Shown one piece after another: positions 1-5,091 of a stretch of 5,101 bases of DNA (the stretch's first letter is position 1; the number at the start of each line of letters is the position of its first letter). The DNA lies in contig VBKX01000028.1 of the NCBI GenBank assembly GCA_005879435.1, forward strand, positions 1-5,101, given 5' to 3'. Source of the DNA: Deltaproteobacteria bacterium (GTDB lineage Bacteria; Desulfobacterota; Binatia; UBA9968). A program made the translations under genes and the position numbers. The notes beneath the pieces were generated by a model. It did no database searches and was not told where the DNA came from. It was given only the letters and a program-made list of their open reading frames with translations.

Positions 1-227
1 ACCGTTTTCGCGCCGACGTGCACCCGATGGGCCTTGTCGCGCATCACACGCGCGGCTCCTGTGATCTCTTCGACGGTTTCGCCCTTCATGCGCAACGCCG
101 TGAGAAAGGCGGCAACTTGCAACGGCGAGGCTTCGCCGGTCATGATCTGGTTCATCACGTCGATCGTTTCCGCTTCGGAAAGGTTGACACGATTGACCAA
201 TCTTTCGATGGCTTCGCGAATATTCAT
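1..227 (-). CDS. trpD: Anthranilate phosphoribosyltransferase, N-terminal part (runs off the window)
   Basis: TrpD transfers the phosphoribosyl group of PRPP to anthranilate, the second committed step of tryptophan synthesis in the cytoplasm. I translated the minus strand from the ATG at 227-225 and got 75 open codons to the window edge. The product begins MNIREAIERLVNRVNLSEAE and continues with a VMNQIMTGEASPLQVAAFL segment, then LRMKGETVEEITGAARVMRD. This is the helical N-terminal domain of the TrpD/thymidine phosphorylase family, and the LTALRMKGET and AARVMRDKA wording is TrpD-like. The PRPP-binding GTGGD motif would lie just beyond the edge, so it cannot be checked. The start is 15 bases after the SPOR gene stop, which implies cotranscription. 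The ribosome site is weak (GGCGG about 7 bases upstream), so translational coupling is plausible. A pyrimidine-nucleoside phosphorylase or a TrpD-like paralogue (YbiB type) is the main alternative. Confidence 0.88.
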   Translation of the reverse strand, partial: MNIREAIERLVNRVNLSEAETIDVMNQIMTGEASPLQVAAFLTALRMKGETVEEITGAARVMRDKAHRVHVGAKT

Positions 228-242
228 GTGATTGCCGCCGGC

Positions 243-956
243 TCATTTAGTGGCCGCGAACGCTTTCGGATAATTTTCCTTGGTCCGCAGCAAGTCCACC
301 ATCTTGTCCGCCTCGTCGCGGGAACCGTACTTACCGACGTTGACCCGAAACCAGGTTTTTCCCTTATTCTGGACCTCCGCGACATAGGCGTTGTAGCCTT
401 TATTCTTGAGCCGATCAACGATCTGTTGCGCCGATCTTTCGTCCGGAAATGCGTTGACCTGCGCACGCCACGCCTTGCCGGACTCCTTCGCTTCAGTACT
501 GACCGTTTCGACCTTTTTCGGCGTATCCAACGCCGGCGCAGCCTTTTCGACTTTCTTTTCAGTTGTTTTGGCGGGCGACGTTTCCGTCTTGCCGAGCGCT
601 AGTCTTTCTTTGACTTCGGTCTTGGCGACCTTCTCCAAGGGCTTCACGTTTTTGGGGTTTTCTTCGGCTGCAACTGCGACGTCGCTCGCTTTGGTCGCAG
701 ATTCATTAAAAGTGATCTCGTCTTTGGGTGGGGGTGGCGCCGGCGCGCTGCTGGACTCCTGCGCTCCCGGTTTGACCGGGATCTTGACCAACGGCTCTTC
801 CTTCTTCACCAACTTTCTTTCCTCGATACTCTGGCCGACAAAAATCCCGAGAAAAAAGATGATGATTGATCCCACCGTGAATGCCGCGCCGAGCAACACT
901 AATTGGCCGCGGCTGAAGTAGAAGCGATTTTCCTTACCCCTGCGATTTTCCGCCAT
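243..956 (-). CDS. SPOR-domain single-pass inner-membrane protein
   Basis: This 237-residue protein has three parts. Residues 1-17 are a short basic cytoplasmic tail (MAENRRGKENRF). Residues ~18-41 are one hydrophobic helix (LVLLGAAFTVGSIIIFFLGI). Residues ~45-160 are a low-complexity Lys/Glu/Ala/Pro linker including APAPPPP near 71-77, and ~162-237 form a SPOR domain opening WRAQVNAFPDERSAQQIVDR and including WFRVNVGKYGSRDEAD. SPOR domains are known to bind peptidoglycan strands stripped of stem peptides, often at the division septum, so I infer a periplasmic wall-binding or division role (FtsN/DedD-like topology) without a specific partner. The start at 956 is supported by GAGGA at 964-968, seven bases upstream. 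It lies 33 bases downstream of argS and 15 bases upstream of trpD, so it sits inside a probable operon. The linker sequence is too biased to be informative. Confidence 0.9.
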   Translation of the reverse strand: MAENRRGKENRFYFSRGQLVLLGAAFTVGSIIIFFLGIFVGQSIEERKLVKKEEPLVKIPVKPGAQESSSAPAPPPPKDEITFNESATKASDVAVAAEENPKNVKPLEKVAKTEVKERLALGKTETSPAKTTEKKVEKAAPALDTPKKVETVSTEAKESGKAWRAQVNAFPDERSAQQIVDRLKNKGYNAYVAEVQNKGKTWFRVNVGKYGSRDEADKMVDLLRTKENYPKAFAATK

Positions 957-989
957 AGATATTTCCTCGCGCTTCGTTGGGCGAACTTT

Positions 990-2672
990 TCAACATTCCG
1001 CTTCCGCCCGGGCGGCCATTTTCAAAGGCGCATTGACGCCCAAGATTTCCAGCCCGCGGCGAACGGTCTTCTGTACGTTTTCAATCAACAACAATCGCGC
1101 CCGGCTCAATTCAAGATCTTCGGAGATGACTCGGATGCGGTTGTAGTAGCGGTGAAACTCACCTGCCAGGTCCAAGAGATAAAAAACCATTCGATGCGGC
1201 TCGAGCTCGCGCACGCTTTCTTCCAAGACATCGTTGAACTGGCTCATTTTGCGCACCAATTCGAGCTCTTCGGCGAGTCCCAACCGTTCCACCGGCACCG
1301 TGCCGCGGTCGCCCAAGTCCATGCCGGCTTTTACCGCCTGCTCGAAGATGCTCGCGACCCGGGCATGGGCGTATTGGACATAAAAAACCGGATTCTCGCT
1401 CGACTGTTTCTTGGCGAGATCCAAATCGAAGTCAAGATGGCTGTCCGATTTGCGCATCAAAAAAAAGAATCGCGCCGCGTCGCCTCCCACTTCTTCCAAG
1501 ACTTCCTCGAGAGCGACGAACTCGCCCGTGCGTTTGCCCATGCGCACCGGCTCGCCGCCGCGCGTGAGCTGCACCATCTGCACCAAGACGATCTGTAAAA
1601 CGTTGGGGTCGTAACCGAGCCCTTGCATCGCCGCTTTCAAGCGCGGCACATAGCCATGATGATCCGCGCCCCAGACGTTAATCAGTTTTTGAAAATGCCG
1701 CTCGAACTTGTTCCGATGGTATGCGATATCGGCGGCGAAGTAAGTAAGCTCGCCGTCGCTTTTGATGACCGCGCGATCTTTGTCGTCGCCAAACTGCGAC
1801 GATCGGTACCACTCGGCGCCGTCCTGCGAATAGAGCAAGCCGCGCGAGCGCAATTCGTCCATCGCGCGATCGACCTCGTTGCGCTCACGCATGACTTTTT
1901 CGCTGAAGAAAGAATCGAATTCAATACCGAAATTCTTCAGCTGCGAGCGAATCGTGTTCAGTAAAGAATCACCGCCATACTCGCGGAAAAATCTCACCGC
2001 CGTTTCTACCGGATCGTGCAAGAACTTATCGCCATGCTTTTGCTTTATCTCAGCGGCGATCTCCGTCACGTAATCTCCCGGATAACCGCCTTCGGGAAAC
2101 TCGACTTTCTCACCGAACGATTCGCGGTAGCGCGCCATGATGGAAAGCCCGAGATTGTCCATTTGATTGCCGGCGTCGTTGACATAGTACTCGCGCTCGA
2201 CGTTAAACCCTGTCGCCTCATGCAAGCGCGCCAGCACGTCGCCGATCACCGCGACGCGGCCGTGACCGACATGCAACGGGCCGGTGGGATTGACGCTGGC
2301 GAATTCGACCTGGACGCGCTCACCCTGTCCGAGATCGAGCCGCGCATGATTTCCAGCCGCGAGCTCGCGCAGCCGGGCGTAATAGAATTTCGGTGCGAAG
2401 GTGAAATTTAAAAATCCCGGTCCCGCGATTTCCTTGCGCGCGAGAATCCCGTCTGGATCTTCGATGTTTTTGAGAATCGTTTCGGCGATCGCGCGCGGCT
2501 GTTTTTTTGCGCTCTTCGCCCACAGCATGGCGACGTTCGTTGCCAGATCGCCGAACTCGCGTTGCTTCGGCGGCTCAAGAAGCAGAGGGGGGAGCTCTGA
2601 TGAATTCAGCTCTCCCCCCTTCGCCGTTTTCTCTATGGCTCCGGTTAGAAGCTCCCTAAGGTAACTTCGCAT
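990..2672 (-). CDS. argS: Arginyl-tRNA synthetase (class I)
   Basis: ArgS charges tRNA-Arg with arginine using ATP in the cytoplasm. At 560 residues it is normal for bacterial ArgS (about 550-590). Visible parts in order are: the N-terminal tRNA D-loop recognition domain with EFGDLATN near 39-46 and PGFLNF near 85-90; the class I HIGH signature as HVGH at 134-137 within NPTGPLHVGHGR; EYYVNDAGNQ at 161-170; the KMSKS-like loop as RMGKRTGEF near 377-385; and the DALR-type helical anticodon-binding domain from about 427 (NPVFYVQYAHAR). The second lysine of the loop is R381, a variation commonly seen in ArgS, where KMSKS is degenerate. The ATG at 2672 is preceded by AGGA at 2677-2680 with four bases between. 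It is followed by a SPOR gene and trpD in the same direction. Codons ~18-29 form a strong mRNA hairpin, described separately. Confidence 0.97.
   Translation of the reverse strand: MRSYLRELLTGAIEKTAKGGELNSSELPPLLLEPPKQREFGDLATNVAMLWAKSAKKQPRAIAETILKNIEDPDGILARKEIAGPGFLNFTFAPKFYYARLRELAAGNHARLDLGQGERVQVEFASVNPTGPLHVGHGRVAVIGDVLARLHEATGFNVEREYYVNDAGNQMDNLGLSIMARYRESFGEKVEFPEGGYPGDYVTEIAAEIKQKHGDKFLHDPVETAVRFFREYGGDSLLNTIRSQLKNFGIEFDSFFSEKVMRERNEVDRAMDELRSRGLLYSQDGAEWYRSSQFGDDKDRAVIKSDGELTYFAADIAYHRNKFERHFQKLINVWGADHHGYVPRLKAAMQGLGYDPNVLQIVLVQMVQLTRGGEPVRMGKRTGEFVALEEVLEEVGGDAARFFFLMRKSDSHLDFDLDLAKKQSSENPVFYVQYAHARVASIFEQAVKAGMDLGDRGTVPVERLGLAEELELVRKMSQFNDVLEESVRELEPHRMVFYLLDLAGEFHRYYNRIRVISEDLELSRARLLLIENVQKTVRRGLEILGVNAPLKMAARAEAEC
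2586..2620 (-). repeat. Strong inverted repeat (hairpin) inside the start of argS
   Basis: On the + strand the arms are GGGGGGAGCTCTGA (2587-2600) and TCAGCTCTCCCCCC (2606-2619), separated by TGAAT. Read from the loop outwards there are four pairs, two mismatches, then eight pairs, with one more A-T pair outside (2586/2620). In argS mRNA the two mismatches face each other as AG opposite AG, which can form tandem G-A pairs. The structure covers about nucleotides 53-87 of the argS message, encoding GGELNSSELPP. The pairing is seen directly; any regulatory role is inference. Confidence 0.75.
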
Positions 2673-2767
2673 TTCTTCCTAAAATCAATCTCTTCTGCTC
2701 CAGGCGCGTTGCCGCTCCAAGACTAGCAGATTCACAGGCAATTTCGAGGAACTACCGCTATTTCAGC

Positions 2768-2796
2768 AATTTAACGTAATGATTTCGCATGCGCAA
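2768..2796 (-). promoter_or_regulatory. Possible sigma-70-type promoter for argS
   Basis: On the minus strand TTGCGC (2796-2791) and TAAATT (2773-2768) are 17 bases apart, matching the consensus hexamers at three and four positions respectively. It would start transcription near 2761, giving a leader of about 90 bases before argS. The match is modest and could be chance. The location, in the 167-base gap between the small membrane protein gene and argS, is the main support. Confidence 0.3.
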
Positions 2797-2839
2797 ACCC
2801 ACGAGGCAGACGCTCCACACCAAACCCGCAATGGGACCA

Positions 2840-3055
2840 CTAGTCGTGCCATTCATTTCTTGACCTCAGTCCCTCGGGTTGAACCGACGGTGGCTCAAAC
2901 ATTCCACCGTAAAACACTGGTCCAACGACGGGAACAAGCAGGATCAACGTCCATACGATCTTGCGAATCATTGACGCGCGACTACGCCAGAGGTTCAGCG
3001 CGCACCAAAGAGCAATCGCTTCCGACGCTGCGGCGATAACGACAAGTAAAGTCAT
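2840..3055 (-). CDS. Small two-helix membrane protein, PLDc_N-like
   Basis: This 71-residue protein has a hydrophobic helix at ~2-22 (LLVVIAAASEAIALWCALNL), a short basic loop (WRSRASMIRK), a second helix at ~32-50 (IVWTLILLVPVVGPVFYG) and a polar tail. The loop followed by W-x-L-x-x-L-x-P-x-x-G-P-x-x-Y resembles the PLDc_N domain, the two-helix membrane anchor found at the N-terminus of cardiolipin synthases and also as stand-alone small proteins. No phospholipase D catalytic HKD motif follows, so I infer no enzymatic activity; its role is unknown. The ATG at 3055 has AAGG directly abutting it and GAGG 14 bases away, so the ribosome site is poorly placed. An in-frame TAG lies upstream, which rules out a longer N-terminus from another ATG. 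It is separated from both neighbours by more than 160 bases and may be a single-gene transcript. Confidence 0.68.
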   Translation of the reverse strand: MTLLVVIAAASEAIALWCALNLWRSRASMIRKIVWTLILLVPVVGPVFYGGMFEPPSVQPEGLRSRNEWHD

Positions 3056-3154
3056 CCTTCTTTCGTCGGCCTCAGGATGAATAGTCCACTACGGGCGCGC
3101 CGTTCTTCGCTGTACGAGCCATTGACTTTTTGTTTCGCGCTGGCGGGAATATCG

Positions 3155-3222
3155 GACTGAGTCAGTCTCATTGCGATGAAGGATTGTCAACGCGCAATGG
3201 GAAAAGCTGTTAGCCAATCCTT
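3155..3222. repeat. Cluster of three inverted repeats in the noncoding gap
   Basis: The 178-base gap between the fusion gene and the small membrane protein gene contains three inverted repeats. One is a perfect 13-base palindrome, GACTGA-G-TCAGTC (3155-3167). The second has arms CATTGCG/CGCAATG (3169-3175 and 3193-3199) with a 17-base loop. The third has arms AAGGATTG/CAATCCTT (3179-3186 and 3215-3222) with a 28-base loop. The last two interlock, so in RNA they would be mutually exclusive or form a pseudoknot. On the minus strand a perfect TTGACA (3190-3185) lies exactly 17 bases before the palindrome, but no good -10 box is present. Function is unproven: an operator, an attenuator or a weak terminator for the upstream gene are all possible. 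Confidence 0.45.
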
Positions 3223-3233
3223 GATCAAATCGG

Positions 3234-4601
3234 CTATCGCAAGGACAAAAACTTCGCGGGAACAATCTCAACAAGATACAATGGACCCGAGGCGAAGAAT
3301 CGAATCCCTTCGCCATGCGCCGACTGCGCGTCCACGATGAGAATGGCCGGCGAGGGATCATGCCGCCGAGCAACTGACTCGGCTTCCTCGGCGGAGACAC
3401 TCAAGTGAACGTATTGCCGAACGCGGTGCTTGAGACCGTTGCGCAGCATCGACTCCGCCAGATCACGCGCCGCGCCATAGTAAAGTTGGTCCGGCGGCTG
3501 CGCCGTCTCCTCGCCGAGCTCGACGGGGAACGAATGGCCGTAGGTGGCGCGAACCCTATCATCTTGCAGTTCGAATCGCTGTTTTTTTGAGTCGGTGACG
3601 ACGGCGCGGATGTCATCCTCGGTGACGTCATCGAAGCGCTCTTGCAGCAGGTCAACGACGTCGCGCCAATCCGCGAAACCGCGTTTGTCGAACACCAACG
3701 GATACTCCTTGGGCCGATGGCGCAAGAGATAGGTGAGAAAACGGGAAATGCACACGTTGCAGGCGATGCCGGTGGCTTCGTAACCGTCCATCCCGGTCGC
3801 CTGGGCGATCGAAAACATTTGATACGCCAGCGCGACAAAAGGCATCGGCACTTCCATCTCGCGTGCCATATCGAGGCCAAAACCGACGTCCTTGGGCATC
3901 CACGATTTGCGCGGTTTATATTTGCGGCTGACGACGATTTCCATGATGCGGTCGATGGCGACGGAATCCTGCTGCGAGTTTTTCAGGATCGTGCGGAAAG
4001 TATCTTCGGTCAGCCCGCCTTTTTTAAGCCAGGAGCAAATTTCCGCCAAGGTTAAATGGGTCACCGCGGCGAACATGGCCATGGCATTTTTCACCAGCTT
4101 AGCGTTGCCTAGCTCACCGACGTAGAGCACTTTGTTTCCCATGGCTTTGAACACGGCCTGATGCTCGTCGAAGACCGCTTTCGATCCTGAAAGCCAGAGG
4201 GACAACGTCCCGGCCGCCGCCGCTTCTTCAACTCCGCCCGCCGAGCCATCGACAACGGTCCAGCCCTTTTTTGAAAGCTCGGCATTGACGCCGATGATGG
4301 TCTTCTTGTCGATGCTGCTGAAATCGATCCAGAGCTTTGCGCCGCTCATCGCCTCGTGCAAACCGCCCGCGCCAAGAGCAACGGCGCGGACCGCGTCATT
4401 GTACGGCAACATCGAGAGAACGATTTCACAGGACTCAGCTACGGTTTTCGGCGAGTCTTTGAAAACTGCGCCCTGACTTTCGAGCCCCTTTGACTGCTCG
4501 CGGCGCAAATCATTGACGACCAATTTGTTTCCTGCCTTGACCAAGTTGGCCGCCATGCCACTACCCATGCCACCCGTTCCGATGAATCCTAGTGTTTTCA
4601 T
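3234..4601 (-). CDS. Fusion: 3-hydroxyisobutyrate-type dehydrogenase + Tpt1/KptA RNA 2'-phosphotransferase
   Basis: This is one uninterrupted 455-residue frame. Residues 1-~163 are a Rossmann domain opening GFIGTGGMGSGMAANL (5-20), with D31 after the second strand (favouring NAD over NADP) and the substrate motif DGSAGGVEEAAAAGTL (118-133). Residues ~164-283 are the helical dimer domain, with catalytic K168 and N172 in GNAKLVKNAM and PKDVGFGLDMAREMEVPMP at 236-254. From ~284 the family changes to Tpt1/KptA: SRFLTYLLRHRP (286-297), with R294 and H295; QRFELQDDRVRATYGHS (341-357), with R351; VRQYVHLS (394-401); ARRHD (411-415), with R413; and FFASGPLYLVEIVP near the end. The Tpt1 Arg-His-Arg-Arg set is therefore present. 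The motif normally LYHGT reads LYYGA (373-377). Tpt1 moves an RNA 2'-phosphate onto NAD+. The start has a strong AGGAGG four bases upstream. The dehydrogenase substrate is unknown; family members act on beta-hydroxyacids. The domain calls are firm; the joint function is inference. Confidence 0.92.
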   Translation of the reverse strand: MKTLGFIGTGGMGSGMAANLVKAGNKLVVNDLRREQSKGLESQGAVFKDSPKTVAESCEIVLSMLPYNDAVRAVALGAGGLHEAMSGAKLWIDFSSIDKKTIIGVNAELSKKGWTVVDGSAGGVEEAAAAGTLSLWLSGSKAVFDEHQAVFKAMGNKVLYVGELGNAKLVKNAMAMFAAVTHLTLAEICSWLKKGGLTEDTFRTILKNSQQDSVAIDRIMEIVVSRKYKPRKSWMPKDVGFGLDMAREMEVPMPFVALAYQMFSIAQATGMDGYEATGIACNVCISRFLTYLLRHRPKEYPLVFDKRGFADWRDVVDLLQERFDDVTEDDIRAVVTDSKKQRFELQDDRVRATYGHSFPVELGEETAQPPDQLYYGAARDLAESMLRNGLKHRVRQYVHLSVSAEEAESVARRHDPSPAILIVDAQSAHGEGIRFFASGPLYLVEIVPAKFLSLR

Positions 4602-4604
4602 TTT

Positions 4605-4611
4605 GCCTCCT
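4605..4611 (-). promoter_or_regulatory. Strong ribosome binding site of the fusion gene
   Basis: AGGAGGC on the minus strand (4611-4605) is a near-perfect Shine-Dalgarno sequence with a four-base gap between AGGAGG and the ATG at 4601. It fixes the start of the dehydrogenase domain. No comparable site precedes the internal candidate starts at the Tpt1 domain boundary. Confidence 0.85.
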
Positions 4612-4627
4612 ATTGCTGAACCGGAAA

Positions 4628-4643
4628 ATTGACTTCGGTCAAT
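4628..4643 (-). terminator. Small hairpin at the cupin stop codon, possible weak terminator or attenuator
   Basis: ATTGAC (4628-4633) and GTCAAT (4638-4643) form a perfect six-base stem with a four-base loop. The loop is TTCG on the + strand and CGAA in the minus-strand transcript, where it is followed by a short T run before CCGG. The stem overlaps the cupin stop codon (TGA at 4641-4639) and ends 26 bases before the fusion-gene start. The stem is short and AT-rich and the T tract is brief, so strong termination is unlikely; partial attenuation or mRNA end protection is possible. Confidence 0.3.
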
Positions 4644-4998
4644 CGACGAGGCGCACTCCCGCCGGCCAAAAAACTAAAACGATCGTCTCGCCGATCGCCC
4701 GCAGCGTGTGTACCGAGTGCGGATCCAAGAACACAATATCGCCCTTTTCGTACTCGCCTGTCTCGTCAATAATCGTGCCTCTGAGCACGAGATAGAGCTC
4801 GCCGCCGATATGCTCGTGCTTTACGAACGCGTCAGGCGAAGCATCGGCGGCGATCCGGTAAAGCACCAACTCGCGCTGCCCTTCGCGCGCGAGGCGCGAC
4901 ATTGAAAGACCATTGCCGAAGTCGCGCCACTGCTGTCGAGCGAGAGCATCAGCGTGCAAATCGATGGTCAACAAGTCATTGAGCGACCGGCGCACCAT
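4639..4998 (-). CDS. Small ChrR-type cupin protein
   Basis: This 119-residue single-domain protein starts at the ATG at 4998, seven bases after GAGG (5009-5006). The C-terminal two thirds match the cupin fold: HEHIGGELYLVLRGTI (61-76) supplies the metal ligands H61, H63 and E67 of cupin motif 1, and LDPHSVHTL (91-99) supplies H97 of motif 2. The DETGEYEKGDIVFLDPHSVH stretch closely follows the cupin domain of ChrR, the zinc-binding anti-sigma factor. The N-terminal zinc-binding anti-sigma domain of ChrR is absent, so I do not call it an anti-sigma factor. Residues 20-50 (QQWRDFGNGLSMSRLAREGQ) also fit ChrR-like stand-alone cupins of unknown function. It lies 37 bases upstream of the fusion gene and is probably cotranscribed. 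A small metal-dependent enzyme or a ligand sensor are both possible. Confidence 0.88.
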   Translation of the reverse strand: MVRRSLNDLLTIDLHADALARQQWRDFGNGLSMSRLAREGQRELVLYRIAADASPDAFVKHEHIGGELYLVLRGTIIDETGEYEKGDIVFLDPHSVHTLRAIGETIVLVFWPAGVRLVD

Positions 4999-5027
4999 GG
5001 CTTCACCTCGCTAATTCACCGGGCTTA

Positions 5028-5033
5028 ATTATC
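5028..5033 (-). promoter_or_regulatory. Possible -10 box of the cupin/fusion operon
   Basis: GATAAT on the minus strand (5033-5028) matches the sigma-70 -10 consensus at five of six positions and would give a leader of about 22 bases before the cupin ATG. No convincing -35 hexamer lies 16-18 bases upstream, so an activator-dependent promoter or a chance match are both open. Confidence 0.3.
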
Positions 5034-5072
5034 ACGACTATGCGCCGAACAAAAGTGCGCACAGACGCCAGC

Positions 5073-5091
5073 TATGTCTCCGATTGACATA
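5073..5091. repeat. Inverted repeat TATGTC-N7-GACATA upstream of the cupin gene
   Basis: Two perfect six-base half-sites separated by seven bases lie about 75-93 bases before the cupin start and about 40 bases upstream of the possible -10 box. The 19-base size and spacing suit a dimeric transcription factor or activator site. This is seen in the sequence; a regulator is only inferred. The 8-base palindrome GTGCGCAC (5055-5062) lies between it and the -10 box. Confidence 0.3.

Noticed and set aside
18..602. Long open frame on the + strand opposite trpD and the SPOR gene
   Set aside because: It is antisense to two well-supported genes, has no recognisable domain, and is rich in Arg/Phe/His as expected from reverse reading of a Lys/Glu-rich region.
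903..1598. 231-codon open frame on the + strand opposite argS
   Set aside because: It lies wholly opposite the C-terminal half of argS, whose motifs are clear; no domain or ribosome site supports it.
2779..3039. 86-codon + strand frame opposite the small membrane protein
   Set aside because: No domain or hydrophobic pattern is visible; the opposite strand gives a coherent two-helix protein.
3089..3400. 103-codon minus-strand frame covering the gap after the fusion gene
   Set aside because: About half of it overlaps the Tpt1 domain in another frame, the product is Arg/Ser-rich without features, and no ribosome site precedes it.
3234..3752. Tpt1 half as a broken or pseudogene fragment
   Set aside because: The domain runs from its first conserved motif to its last with no stop or shift and keeps the four main catalytic residues, so decay is not supported despite the LYYGA substitution.
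3401..3880. 159-codon minus-strand frame inside the fusion gene in another frame
   Set aside because: It overlaps the domain-rich fusion frame, is Arg/Ser/Pro-rich with no family resemblance, and reads like a shifted version of the real gene. It gives no sign of a frameshift, because both domains lie in one frame.
5084..5089. TTGACA on the + strand at the window edge, a possible divergent promoter
   Set aside because: The matching -10 position would fall beyond the window, so it cannot be judged; it also coincides with one arm of the inverted repeat.
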